Shown here piece after piece: positions 33,641 to 44,455 of a stretch of 64,000 nt of DNA. The stretch comes from Athripsodes cinereus (taxonomy: Eukaryota > Arthropoda > Insecta > Trichoptera > Leptoceridae), in NCBI GenBank assembly GCA_947579605.1, contig OX388313.1:806001-870000 (forward strand), given 5' to 3'. The translations under genes and the position numbers were made by a program. The first letter of the stretch is position 1. Each line of letters begins with the position of its first letter. A model generated the notes under the pieces. That model was not told the DNA's origin, did no database searches, and saw nothing but the letters and a program-made list of their open reading frames with translations.

Positions 33641-34227
33641 GAAGAAGAAGGTATTTTAGGTAATCTCTACAACACGTTCTGGTGTAGGTATTCATCGTAG
33701 CCCAACCAAAATAAGTAACATTGCAGGTAGGTTCTAATTATGGTCTATGGTATAGGATCCCGGCTTTGTATAGCAGGATGACCAAAGTCAAAATAATATG
33801 ACGGCTCCCGTATATGGGAAGGTAATAATTTACTATCCATTTGTATTCAAAACCGAATGACTGACTGACGGTCGGGCGGACATCGGATCTTATCAATCAA
33901 ATCACCGACCGCTAATAAAAGTAGGTACCTACACGTAAATATTAGTACCTACTCTTACAATATACAAGTGCGTTACAAATTAATTTAAAAGATTTAAAGA
34001 TGGCCCGTGAATTACTTTTATTACATCAATTGATTTTTTTATGAGCAATATTAAATTGATTTATTATATGTAAATATTTTTAGGTTTTCAATCAACTGAT
34101 GATTAATAGGATAAAATATAATATATTTGATGCAATATGTCCACCGAATCCTACAAATTTAAAAATGTTCACTAGTATCTTAGAGGTCGTTATTAATTAT
34201 AACTTTTTGGACTTTGTTGGTTATCCA
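33641..34227. other. No gene seen
   Basis: AT-rich with a GAA run at 33641-33650; no supported feature. Confidence 0.5.
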
Positions 34228-34700
34228 ACGTCATCATTACGGCATATCCCACAAATGGGGTAAACGAGCAGACTAACTGCATTCAATGAACATACGAGTC
34301 ATCCTCTCCGTAAAAATAAATAAATAACATAACATTCATAGACAATTCACACAGATCGAGCTAGTCCCAAACTAAGATATGAACCTTGTATAATGGGTAC
34401 TACATAATATACAATGCACTACACATATACATGTAACATCCAGACCCAGGATAATTTGAAAAAGGTCATTCTTCATTTTGCCCTGGCCGGGAATGGAACC
34501 CGGGACCTCGTGATTCAAAGGCAAAAGCGTTGCCTCTGCGCCAAACCGGCCGGCATTTAACGACAAATGTTAAGACATTCAGGATGGGTGGCGAACCTCA
34601 TCGGTGAATTGAAGATGTACGAATACGTGCATTTTACAGGACACTCTAAAACTTACACGGGTGGAAAGTTTTGCCGGAGACCCCTTGGGATGAACGACGA
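34228..34700 (-). mobile_element. TAG-tailed short retroposon, split by a SINE
   Basis: 34228-34317 ('CGGCATATCCCACAAATGGG' to 'CATCCTCTCCGTAA') and 34567-34700 ('AAGACATTCAGGATGGGTGG' to 'ACTCTAAAACTTACACGGGT') are consecutive parts of one copy, separated by the SINE at 34318-34556. Confidence 0.75.
34318..34556 (-). mobile_element. tRNA-derived SINE inserted in another repeat
   Basis: Minus strand: A-box region TTTGGCGCAGAGG (34532-34544), B-box-like GGTTCCATTCC (34490-34500), then a body and a tail ending in 'TGGGACTAGCTCGATCTGTG'. The tail matches the LINE-like repeat at 11800-11992. The short frame over this region is a by-product. Confidence 0.8.
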
Positions 34701-34734
34701 GATATTCTTCGCAGGTGTATATTTTCTATTACTA

Positions 34735-34960
34735 CCTACTACTACTATACCATCATGGCATATCCCACAAGTGGGGTAGCTAGCAGACCAGCTACATGTA
34801 ATAAAAATGCAAGCTGTCCTCTCCAATCGAATCTCATCGCTGAATTAAAGATGTAAAATGACTTTATTTTTTTGAACACTGGCACTCTGAAACTTATGGA
34901 AAGAACGGGATCAACCAATTATTTGCTGGCTGCTCCACGAAAATATATTTTCTCCTTTAT
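34735..34960 (-). mobile_element. TAG-tailed short retroposon
   Basis: Nearly full-length copy: CTACTACTACTATACCATCA at the left (tail side), then 'CCACAAGTGGGGTAGC', 'CATCGCTGAATTAAAGATGT' and a distal 'GAAACTTATGGAAAGAACGG'. Confidence 0.65.
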
Positions 34961-35364
34961 TTATAACAGGCAAAACACCCGAATACTTGTGTTTGATTTG
35001 AAACTTTACAATAAATTAATTGTGATTACACACTCACTTACGTTACTTCCATAAACGTATGCCAATCAATTGATTTCTAGATCAACTATGTATTACCTGC
35101 CTACCTGCGTAAAACGAGTGTGTGGTACTACTGCGCATGCCCTATAAGGAGATGATAATATTATAAGGTATTCTATCGGATATTATATTATTATAGATAG
35201 ATCTTATTGTTTGATTGATCGCACAATGATCCAGATGATTTATTTTGATCTATAGTCAATTATGTAATCTAATACTCAACTTTAGATCGGCAAAATACCT
35301 ACCGCCAGAATGATGGGTTTGCTTTGATTCATGTTTTTATTAATTTTGTAGATTATCTCCATCC

Positions 35365-35530
35365 GTCCATTCAACTCATCACGGCATCTCCCACAATTTG
35401 AGAAGGAAGCGGACCAACTGCTCGTAATAAATATTCAAGTCGTCTTCTCCGTGTCAAACAAGTTAAGACCTTCAGGATGGATGGCATATCTCATCGCTGA
35501 ACTGAAGATGTTAATTGTTTTAAAAAGTGA
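35365..35530 (-). mobile_element. TAG-tailed short retroposon, diverged
   Basis: Contains 'CATCACGGCATCTCCCACAA' and 'CCTTCAGGATGGATGGCATA'. The tail is lost. Confidence 0.55.
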
Positions 35531-36124
35531 CGTTTTACCAATACCTGCCTTCTACATGATGTTCGAAATATAGTTAATCACAGAAATCAATTAATATTTT
35601 TCATTTCTATTACTGTTCAATACAATCATAGAAAATGTGTTTAAGAACGGTCGAAGAAAAAAGGCCCTTATGTTTTAGGAAATTCTCAATAAATTACAAG
35701 ATAAATTGAAAAAAAACACAGTAGGTATCTAGTTAACTTTGTTATATTGTAACCAATGTACACTGAATAATAAAATAAATAAGAATAAATAAATATAATT
35801 TCACAAACTTCCTCAATTTTAGCGAAGTTGCAAGACAAAGACATTATAATATAAGAACATAAAATATTTATTGATAGTCGATCATTTAGAGATGTTTCCA
35901 TCTCCATATTATCAGCAGACAAATTGTGATGGATGACTTTTAGAACTAAGTGTAACATCAGTACATACCTAATATTACAGTATTTAGTATAAAAGATTCA
36001 CCATATAATTACTTACATGTTCACATTGTTCACTCTTACTTATAATCCACAACTAAATATTAAAGTTTGTTAAAATGTGTGTATGTTTGTTTATACATAT
36101 TATGTACATAACTTTTTTTTGAAA
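35531..36124. other. No gene seen
   Basis: AT-rich. A reversed fragment of the SINE tail family follows at 36125-36190. Confidence 0.5.
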
Positions 36125-36261
36125 GAAAGCTCTGGGTTTTTGTTATAAACCCAAATACAACTTTGTACACCTTTTACTAACTAACCTGGAACTCTTACCA
36201 AACAACCATTTCCTTGTATCCTTGCATCCGTCGAACGTGGTTTTGAATAGTAAAATTGTTT

Positions 36262-36425
36262 GTGGTATTTCGTTTGTATTTATTTTGTAAAATTCCATGT
36301 TATTGAAATTTAAAAGAATTGTATTCCGATTTTGCTACATAATAGTGTGTTTGAGTGACCTAGGTTTCGACTGTGTCAGAGTCGAATTTGTCAAATTCAA
36401 ATACAGTCTTTAATTGTTTTTATCT
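36262..36425 (-). repeat. Single arm related to the 25.8/26.6-kb inverted repeat
   Basis: Shares 'TATTTATTTTGTAAAATTCC' and 'AGTGACCTAGGTTTCGAC' with 25780-25918. The minus strand holds CGACT/AGTCG, AAACCTAGGTC (36354-36395), a hammerhead-like distal half. No facing arm is present. A further fragment with 'TTTTGTAAAACTCC' is at 43958-44000. Confidence 0.55.
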
Positions 36426-37204
36426 TATTTATTGATAGAGAAATAATTTATAATTTGATGACAATCTAAAAAATAGCGTTTTACATCTTTCGCTAAAAGG
36501 GTTGCTAAAGGTTGCTAACCATGCATTTTTAAAAATATTTAGATGGTTTTCTACCGATTGCGAGTGCTTAAAATGACAAATATGTTTGAAATGTGCTATA
36601 TTTTTTTTTAAATTCATCCACTAATGTTAGTAGAATGTTTAGTACACAGAATATTATATAACTTAATGTTTTGACATCAGTACCGTTTTTATTTTGGTAT
36701 TTATTCCCTGAACAATGCCGGGCTAGTTAATATATTAAAGAACTGCTGTGAATTACATATTCATATTTTCAATTAGTACCATCAGATTCAATGGATTTTT
36801 TATTACAGATATGCACACTTTAATAACAGGGCAACCAAGTGCCGACCGGAGTCAGTTTTGGTCCTAAAATAATGTTTTTTTTTTTTTCATAAAATATTGT
36901 TCATTTTAATTTATAATTATATGCATCAAAGTATAGCAAACCCCTGTAATTTCATTTTGATTTCCAATCCAAATTTTCCTCTTTTTTTTCAAAAGTCACG
37001 ACTTGAGTAGGTACATTGTTTTTTTGTTCGGTGTTTAAGTTTGAGGTATAAACACAAATTCATCTTTTAAAAAATCTCCCTGATGTCTCATTGAGTTGGA
37101 AACCTATTGCATCTAACTAAGTCGTCCACGAGTTCTTTCTGTTCTCCCACAGCCTTCAAAGATGTTGGTAAAAGCAAGTTAGAGTTATGTTATTTTTTTT
37201 TATT
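36426..37204. other. AT-rich stretch before the integrin exon
   Basis: No supported feature. If the integrin exon is real this is intron sequence. Confidence 0.5.
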
Positions 37205-37370
37205 TACTTAGTTATTTTTCTCCCTTTCTCTACCTACACCCTCACGAAGAGAGAACGGAGCGCCATATTAGCCAATCTTTGTATACCTCTTTCACTTCTT
37301 CCACATTCATGCAATTTCTCGTACATACACATTTCTCTTACTCGATTCGTGGCCATTCTTGTGAATAATG
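37205..37370 (-). mobile_element. RTE-type LINE fragment
   Basis: Minus strand matches the C-terminal block with 'ACGAGAAATTGCATGAATGT' and 'GGCGCTCCGTTCTCT', but the terminal CTGCCTACCCCA block is deleted. It lies only 110 bp before the exon. Confidence 0.6.
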
Positions 37371-37478
37371 GATTCACTTCCTATGAATTTCTTTTTCATT
37401 TTTGATTTTCTGTTTAAACAAATGGAACTGACCTTACTGACTGTAATTTGTTTTATCACTTGTCTTTCTTTTTTTCAG

Positions 37479-37576
37479 GAAACAACAATGATTCCATGGG
37501 AGACCAAATTGACCAGAAGTCGTTCCAGTGGTTTGGAGCAACCCTCAGCAGCGCGGGAGAAGATGGACCTTTTATG
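37479..37576 (+). CDS. Integrin alpha subunit exon (beta-propeller segment)
   Basis: Integrin alpha chains pair with a beta chain at the plasma membrane and bind extracellular matrix. The 98-nt segment is preceded by a T/C-rich tract and AG (37477-37478) and followed by GTAAGA at 37577. After two bases that complete a split codon, 32 codons are open and include DQIDQKSFQWFGATLSSAG, then EDGPFM. The K-S-x-Q-W-F-G-A-T pattern with a following GEDGP is highly conserved in one blade of integrin alpha N-terminal propellers, ahead of a CAPRY-like segment that the next exon should supply. The QWFGA form suggests the alpha-PS2/alphaV/alpha5-like class, but this is less sure. The exon ends in phase 0. 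I found no other exon in the window, so flanking introns would be very long and filled with transposons. A stranded pseudo-exon cannot be excluded. The alternative reading starting at ATG 37368 is not supported. Confidence 0.75.
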
Positions 37577-37744
37577 GTAAGACATTATTAAAATTTGGAT
37601 ATACTTGATACCTACTCACGTTCACTGTCTTGTAATATTGAAATCGTCTTCCACGGACTAGACCAGAGTTATGACTATTAGGCTATGTAAAATATGTTCT
37701 TTACACCGTGACGTTCTGACTAAAAAGCATAGTGGACCATAAAC

Positions 37745-38555
37745 AAACTATGTCTTTAAGTTGTGTATGATAGTTGCAATTTGAATGGTTTGAAAATGAA
37801 TGTTATGAAGACGAAAGTTCTTGTTTTTGAAAGAGAGAATGAAAAAACGATTTGCGAGATTAAAGTTGGTGACGAATGTTTGGAGCAAGTAAGTGAGTAT
37901 GTATATTTGGGAAGTATGTTTACGAGGGATGGAAGATGCGATAGGGACATTGAAAGAAGGAAAGTGGCCGGTGCTAGAGTGAACGGTGCACTTCGACCCA
38001 TTGTCAGCAATGGCAATGTGTCGAACATGGCTAAAATGCTGGTGCACAATACCATTCTGGTACCGTCACTTACGTATGCAAGCGAGACATGGACGTGGCT
38101 GAAGAAGGACGAAAGTGGAATAAATGCAGTGGAGATGCGATCGTTAAGAAGAATGGTTGGTAAAACGCTGCCTGATAGAGTGAAGAATGAGGATATTAGA
38201 AGAATGAGCGGATGCAAGAAGAGTGTTGTGGACAGAATGCGCGTGAATAAACTACGGTGGTTTGGACACGTTGAACGAATGAACGAAGTAAGAATGACAA
38301 AGAGGATATACTTGTCTGAAAGAAAAGGTGTGAGGAAGCGCGGACGTCCGAGAACCACGTGGCTTGATCACGTGGATCAAATTCTCAAGGACGGCCGCGT
38401 GTTGAGTAAGAGGAATCGACGTGCGTGTATGAGAAACTGTATGAATGTGGAGGAAGCGAAGGAAGTGTGTAAAGATAGATCTGTGTGGCGTTCCGTTCTC
38501 TCTGCCTACCCCACTTGGGATACGGCGTGAGGGTATAGTATAGTATAGTATAGTC
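37745..38555 (+). mobile_element. Best-preserved RTE-type LINE copy, 5'-truncated
   Basis: This 0.8-kb insertion lies 170 bp after the integrin exon in the same orientation. It begins inside the reverse-transcriptase ORF and ends with 'CTACCCCACTTGGGATACGG', 'CGTGAGGGTATAG' and a TATAG microsatellite, the normal 3' end of RTE-clade retroposons. It serves as the reference for the many decayed copies in this window, at about 12.1, 22.7, 24.2, 25.9, 26.9, 28.7, 30.7, 37.2, 47.9, 48.6, 51.2 and 57.3 kb. Confidence 0.85.
37763..38530 (+). pseudogene. RTE reverse-transcriptase ORF, C-terminal 255 residues
   Basis: Uninterrupted frame to a TGA at 38528-38530. It starts at 'NLNGLKMNVMKTKVLVFER' (just after the reverse-transcriptase palm/thumb boundary), then 'EYVYLGSMFTRDGRCDRDIE', 'LVPSLTYASETWTW', 'EMRSLRRMVGKTLPDRVKNE', 'VNKLRWFGHVERM', 'RGRPRTTWLDHVDQILKDGR' and 'NRRACMRNCMNVEEAKEVCK'. 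The FxDD-containing catalytic region is absent, so the fragment cannot act alone. The lack of stops suggests a young insertion. The ATG is internal and not a true start. The 200-codon frame on the opposite strand is its antisense shadow. Confidence 0.85.
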
Positions 38556-38779
38556 TTTAAGTTGAACGAGTATCTTTTTTTCTTTAAATATTATTTATAT
38601 ATCTTTGACATAAGATTTTTTACAAGTAAAAAAGCCAGTGGTATGATTTGAAAACTGCAAATTTTTTGCTGAATTATAGATATCAAGTCGAAATCACTTA
38701 ATAGTGGGTGGAATGCCTGAATAATAATTTTAATAGATATCAAATTGATAGTGTTTTACGAGTACAATCTAGAGACACT

Positions 38780-39040
38780 ATTACTACTACTGTACTAAAC
38801 CATCACGACATATCCCACAAGCGGAGTAGCCAGCAGATCAGCTGCATGTTTTATATTTACTGTCCTTTCCATGTCAACATAAAAATAAAAAAAGACATTC
38901 AGGATGGGTGGCAAACATCCTCACTGAATTAAGATGTACCTAAAACATCTTATTTTTTCATCTTTTTATGAACACTAGAAAACTTACAAAAATGGTGGGA
39001 GACTAATTCTTTGCCATGTGTTCCACGGAGCCCACCTACA
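38780..39040 (-). mobile_element. TAG-tailed short retroposon
   Basis: Tail-side ACTACTACTGT, then 'CCCACAAGCGGAGTAGCC', 'AAGACATTCAGGATGGGTGG', 'CACTGAATTAAGATGT' and distal 'GAAAACTTACAAAAATGGTG'. One of the most complete copies. Confidence 0.65.
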
Positions 39041-39729
39041 GATACCTATTCAAATTAAGCTTGCAAAAAGATTGGGTTTCCAATAAAACATATTGCTCAT
39101 GACAAAGCTCTCATTTGTACTGTGTACGTTTCAATAATCTGATTTTACATATTGTATATAATATATATTTACAATCCTTTTTGACGAATCATGTTTTTGC
39201 AGCAATAAAATTATCCGATTTTATTATTTGTCTTGCTTACAAAGTAGATATATGTAAGTAGATAGCTAAAAGCAGTAGGGCCCCACTGAGGACCAAAGCG
39301 GAGCATCTTCCTTACAAGGAGAGGAATGCATTTTACAAACAATGACTCCTTTTCTCATTTCTCCTCGTGATCCTAGCATGTCCTGGTGCAACAATAAAGT
39401 AACGCGATAACTCATATTTATACAAAAGAATTTTCAATCAATCCATTTGACTTTTTTCCGTCCCAATTATTGTGATTCAACAACATCAAATTCAATTACA
39501 AATATTTTTTATTGAAATAATATTATACACAGTAAATATATAGGTACCTACATACATGCTTTAAACGCAATTATACATTTTTTTTATAATTATCAATTTT
39601 ACCCCCAAAATTGAGCAGAACTCGAGTTTTGAGGGATTGTTGGGCTATTTTATTTATATTTAATAAATAAGATTAATCATTGCAATATTAAATCTTATAT
39701 AAATTTAGTCATTGATTTTTCATACAATA
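39041..39729. other. No gene seen
   Basis: AT-rich; no supported feature. Confidence 0.5.
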
Positions 39730-40208
39730 AATCATCATCATCGCCCTCAACGCTCCTCTCGGGAGCACAGGGCAGAAACCAGCCTCCTCCATTCAGAGCG
39801 TCTCTGTGCCAATTGCGTCACCTCTTTCCACGACATTCCTTGCGCTCTGATATCGTTGTCATAGGAACGGTGTATTGTGAAAGAGGGACGCCCGGGCCGA
39901 CGGAACCCCTGCGGACGGAAGAACAGTGCTCTTTTTGGCCAACTATCATTAGGCATTCTCAAAACATGTCCCAGCCAGGACCATCGTCTCTCCTGTATTA
40001 CGGAGATTACAGGTCTCTGCTGGGTGCGCCGGCGCACAGCATCATTTGTAACATGTTCATACCATTTGACATCCAAAATCCTTCTAAGACACTTGTTTTC
40101 AAAGCTTAGTTTCTTCCGCTCTTGAGCCTTGGTTAAGTGCCAAGACTTACAGCCGTATAGAAGGTACATACAATAAAACAACACATTAACTATCAACGAC
40201 ACAACCAT
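39730..40208 (-). pseudogene. Second RTE-like LINE family, C-terminal fragment
   Basis: The minus-strand frame (stop at 39747) encodes about 150 residues: 'YGCKSWHLTKAQERKKLSFE', 'RRRTQQRPVISVIQERRWSW', 'LGHVLRMPNDSWPKRALFF', 'RPGRPSFTIHRSYDNDIRA' and 'WKEVTQLAQRRSEWRRLVSA'. These are the YGxE/YGCxxW, RWxWLGHVLRM and LAQxRxxWRxLV blocks of RTE/BovB-type C-termini, distinct from the 37.7-kb family. The 3' end is GGAGCGTTGAGGGCGATGATGATG, a trinucleotide tail. Fragments of the same family are at 56374-56527, 25283-25370 and 40405-40485. Confidence 0.8.
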
Positions 40209-40404
40209 TACATCTCATACATTCCTTTGTTATACAAATGAGAATACACATAGAAAACATGAAAAAACAGAATTTTTATGACTTCTTATTTTTTACTTTA
40301 TGTTTTTTAATTTCGAATCTATGGTCATCAGTATATTGATTTTATACCAATCAAGTCATTTTCTTTCCTGACATTTCTAATGCTTTTATGTTATTGTCAC
40401 TGAA

Positions 40405-40485
40405 GCTGTGTATTGTGAAAAAGGGTTGTCGAGGCCATTGGAAAAGTTATGAAATGGAATAACAGTGCTCTTTTTGGTTAAAATT
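40405..40485 (-). mobile_element. Fragment of the second RTE-like family
   Basis: Diverged match to the 'TGTATTGTGAAAGAGGG...AACAGTGCTCTTTTTGG' region of the adjacent copy at 39730-40208 (shared word AACAGTGCTCTTTTTGG). Confidence 0.5.
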
Positions 40486-42105
40486 ATTTTCTTGAAAATA
40501 GCAAGGCATTGCTCTTTGAACAGTATATCACGGGCATACAAAAGTCAAGTTAAGATAAAACAATGTGGCATACAAATTATATCATGATATACCAGAGATG
40601 TACAAAATACCATACATCAGTATGAAATGTATAATCAAACAGTAGCAGTGTGGATATATTACATACATTGAGTACTCAGTTAAATAATATATAGGATTTC
40701 ATAAATATTTATCACGATTTCATACAACCAAGGCACGCATGACTCAATGCAATTGTCACAACCACGGAAAATTTATCGTGCCACTTCGTCCAAGATTGAT
40801 TTGATCTCCTGTCTCGTATCGTCTACTATCTCCGAGTCTCATAGAAGTTTGAATACATAATTTTCCAGTTCAAGATCCTTCTTTTTCGATCAAGATCAGA
40901 ATACATTAAAATTTGTTTAAATTTGATATCTCTGTGTTCAAAGTAAGTATATTTTTCTTGTGTATTTGTTTTTAAATGAATCGTTTAAAATTAATATTAC
41001 ACATAAATTTTATTAATAGCATTTAAAGATTGGTTGAAACAGTCAAAATTCATCATCCGTTTGCGGTGACAAAAACGTTCCCGCGGTTTCAAATTTTTTA
41101 ATCGACTTCCAAGTAATGCACAGTACCAAATATTATCAGCTTTGATAAGAAAGGACTAATAATAATAAATACCGCAGACTAATTTGGTATTGCCCAATAA
41201 ATATTTCAAGCCTCCAAATAACATTTGATCGTCGGGAATGGAATTATAATTCAGGGAAAAACGACAAACAATAAAATTATTATTGCAGTGCGGAGGTGCT
41301 ATGGATGTATTTTTTTCTAAGTGAGCAATAAAATGTAGGTATATGAAGTAGCTACCTAGCAGTTTGTTTGAACACAGGCAGCGGGTTCCATTGTGTTGTG
41401 GTTTTTGCAGATGAAAATCTGTGTGTTGTTTCCCATATTTGGTGGCGGCTCCACCAGAACATCGCTGCAATTTGTCAGACGCGACAGCAACGCACTGGTA
41501 TCTGCATTATGTATAAATACTGTTGTTGTTATGCGAAGTGGTACAACTTGAAAGGGACTCATGCTATGTACCTACATATTAGTATACCTATTGTGATAGT
41601 CCATCGAATCTTGGTCCACAGTATAAGCGTGTGGTTTACCACAGGGTTACTAATTTGGGCCACTTATGTAATTTAAGTATGTTCGCAATTGTCTGGTTAA
41701 TGTAGTTTACTTAATTAGGTTTATGTATTCGGTAAAACAGAAAATTTCAAACTACTTAACTAAAAATGTTGATTTATTTGTTATTGAAAAAAATATCTAA
41801 ATATTATTTATCAATTTTTGGGTTGGAGAATTAACACAAGATGTTAACGTAAGATACAAAAAATACAATACATAATTATTTTATTCTTTTAATAATCATT
41901 GTTAAAACCAGACACCAAAAACGATATAAATGCTTTTTTAAACTTGATATGTCTATATTTTTTTATATTTATTCCAAAATAGTACATACAACCAAACATA
42001 AAGATCAATATTATGGAATATATTGCCTGTATTTAATATGTCTATAATTAAATCTTAAAATGATCTAGAGTTTGTGTGTTCACATTGTGAAAAGACATTT
42101 TAAAC
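40486..42105. other. Mostly featureless; one GC-richer patch at 41370-41540
   Basis: No supported gene. The patch at 41370-41540 is markedly less AT-rich and has open frames on both strands of about 68-104 codons with no recognised domain. 'TTTTTGCAG' and 'CTGGTATCTG' give it weak exon-like borders. Confidence 0.4.
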
Positions 42106-42177
42106 ATATTTGATATTAATAAAACACTGTTTTATTAATAGTGAAAAGTAAAACAGTGTTTTATTAATATCAAATAT
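42106..42177. repeat. Perfect 29-bp hairpin
   Basis: 42106-42134 is the exact reverse complement of 42149-42177 (ATATTTGATATTAATAAAAC...). The loop is 14 bp. Imperfect pairing continues outside. It resembles a small palindromic MITE. Confidence 0.8.
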
Positions 42178-42689
42178 ATTAAATCTTAAATTAGTTTCCC
42201 CAATTGGCTGTTTATATTTTTTTTCTTCCCTGTTCTTCATCCCTGTCAATTTTGTACGGCTCAACGATGGGAATTCCGTATGTTGAGTCTGACAATTGTC
42301 AAGAGCCAACTCCGTATTACGTACATGTCACAGTATATCACTCATTCTTGTTGTCTATTTGGAATTTATTCGTCTCCAGAGTTATTTTTTTACGTTGTCT
42401 CTATGGAATTATTCTATTATGAATCTATTCCCAGACCACGATGACATAAATGTCTCTTTCAATCATATCAGTCATTTATTTTGTTGAGTGAAATGCAGTC
42501 TTGATGTCGTTCTAGGTATTTTTCATTTAAGATTCATTAGTTTTCTATATATGTATAGTATTACCAATATTCATACAATCGTAGCATCTACTACAAAAGA
42601 GTAAGCCAGCGCACTTGCTAATATATTTTATGTTCAAAGACCACCCACTTGCTTACAAGTAATCAGGTAAGCGACTCTCTATTATGTTA
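42178..42689. other. No gene seen
   Basis: No supported feature. A weak match to the TAG-tailed family starts near 42690 ('ACATTCAGAATAGATAGAAT'). Confidence 0.45.
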
Positions 42690-42807
42690 TAAAAAAAATA
42701 ATACATTCAGAATAGATAGAATGCCTCTTCGCTGAACTGAAGGTATTTAGTGTCTTATTCGTGGTGTTTTATGAATACCTGACTTATTATGTATTCAAAA
42801 TTATTAC

Positions 42808-43055
42808 ATACATACCATCACGCCGCTTCCCTCGTGAGGTAGGCAGAAAGGATTTAGCCCCACTTCCTTCTATCTTTGCATACACCTTTCGTTTCCGTCA
42901 CGTGAACATCCTGCAAGATCTGATTTATATGATCTTGCCATTTGATCCTCGGACGGCCGCGTCTCCATGCACCATTCCTCTCAGCCAAATATATTTTCTT
43001 GGTCATTCTGTTCTCATTTATTATTTCCACATGCCCAAACCATCGTACTTATTAT
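42808..43055 (-). mobile_element. 5'-truncated RTE-type LINE, variant subfamily
   Basis: Close relative of 8655-8917 with the shared ending 'CTGCCTACCTCACGAGGGAA' and 'GCGGCGTGATGGTATG' on the minus strand. Upstream 'GACCAAGAAAATATATTTGG' and 'GTTTGGGCATGTGG' correspond to the R-WFGHV region. Confidence 0.65.
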
Positions 43056-43644
43056 ATTGGAAGAAACTGAGTACCTCCAAAACCATTTTCTGAATTAACC
43101 ATTAATATTTTATCCTTTGCCCATATTATCATTACCAAATAAGGTATCGGTACAAAAATTACAAAATGCTTTGAAAATAATGCAATATCAGTAAATATTC
43201 CATATTGGACACACGCTTTAAATTCTTCACTAAACACCGCTTTATTTTATCGTCTCGGCAGACTATTATTATTACCGTGTAAGTAGTAGGTACTTAAGTT
43301 ACTAAGTAGGTATATAATGTTGCCTTACACAATTAGTCTATTAAGTGTTGGATCTTTGCAGGAGATTATGCTTGTAATGTATTGTATTTTCACATATTGT
43401 AATAAATTCTCAATAGTGATGCAATTGAGAACATCGATTTATCGAAACTGTTCCATGGAGCCTTCTGTAAAGCATGATTATCTTATCCTTTTTCGTAAGA
43501 CAGGTGTTCCTAAAATGTCAAAAATAAGACATTAAACATTTTTAATTTAAAGATAGTGTATGCCACCCATCTTGAATGCTTTTATTTTTTATTGACATTG
43601 AGAGAGCAAATTGTATCTTTATGTACCATTACTGAAATACTACG

Positions 43645-43910
43645 AAATTTATTGATTAACCTGCCACGGAAGCAGTGGTCGAGAATTAATAGAATCCGAA
43701 CTGGCCATGGCAGATGCGGACATCTTCTCCACTTATGGGGCAAGAGAGACCACCCACTATGCGCATGTGGTCAAATTGAAACAATGAACCATATTGTGGA
43801 GGATTGTTCCCTGAGTAGATTTGCCGGCGGTATAGAGGAGATTCATCGGGTGTCGCCACGGGCAATCGAATATATTAATAACTAGACGCAGAGCTATAGC
43901 TCTTAGTTAA
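43645..43910 (+). pseudogene. Jockey/CR1-type LINE C-terminus
   Basis: The frame closing at 43885 encodes LPRKQWSRINRIRTGHGRCG, 'LLHLWGKRDHPLCACGQIET', MNHIVEDCSLSRFAGGIEEI and a final AIEYINN. The order W..(L/I)NR.RTG.GRC, LCxCG..(Q/E)TM.HIV.DC is the C-terminal zinc-binding end of many insect LINEs. The upstream part is missing. An ATAATAATAA tail follows at about 43940-43950. Confidence 0.75.
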
Positions 43911-44314
43911 CTCTATGCACAGGGGTCGCTTGCATACGAAATAATAATAATTGATTGAGTTGATGTATATTTTGTAAAACTCCGTATTGATTTATGGGAA
44001 ATTATTGTTTTAAGTTACTACGTTATCGTTTTTAAAATGTAATAAGATTTTGACCATTTGTGTTATTTTGTATATACTTAAACTACAAAATTAATCTCAA
44101 ATTCTTCAACCGAACACTACAAAAAAGTTTCCCGTCAGTGAACAACATTACATTAGTGTAAACGCAAATATTTTTGAAGGCGTAGAACATTTTAATATTT
44201 TTTATCCGTTCATCCCAAAAGTATATTATAATAATTTGAATTGGAAAAGTCCACAGAATTATTAAATTTAATTACTTTTTCATAACTCATTTTCACCAAT
44301 ACATTGAAGGACCC

Positions 44315-44455
44315 ACCGACCTCCCGGATAGCGCAGAAGTCTGAGGACTTCCATTTATCCGAAATTCTACACTTAACAAATCTTGTCCACAACGAAGGCG
44401 CCATAGTGGGCAGTCTGAAGGGCTGGCCGGCCAAAACCTCCGTGTGAAATCTTTT
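44315..44455 (-). repeat. Dispersed repeat of unknown family, copy 2 of 4
   Basis: Minus strand: 'TTTGGCCGGCCAGCCCTTCA', 'GACTGCCCACTATGGCGCC', 'GGATAAATGGAAGTCCTCAG' and a final GGTCGGTGGGTCC. This copy is open in frame (AGQPFRLPTMAPSLWTRF), whereas the others are not. Confidence 0.5.

Noticed and set aside
34490..34556. tRNA gene on the minus strand
   Set aside because: A- and B-box-like words are present but no cloverleaf or acceptor stem can be formed; the sequence continues into a repeat tail, so it is a SINE.
37368..37580. 70-codon plus-strand frame starting MDSLPMNFFF
   Set aside because: It runs through the intron and reads the integrin exon in the wrong frame; the exon frame is supported by the splice borders and the QWFGAT motif.
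37756..38358. 200-codon minus-strand open frame
   Set aside because: Antisense shadow of the RTE ORF at 37763-38530, showing the same antisense pattern as the 26-kb copy.
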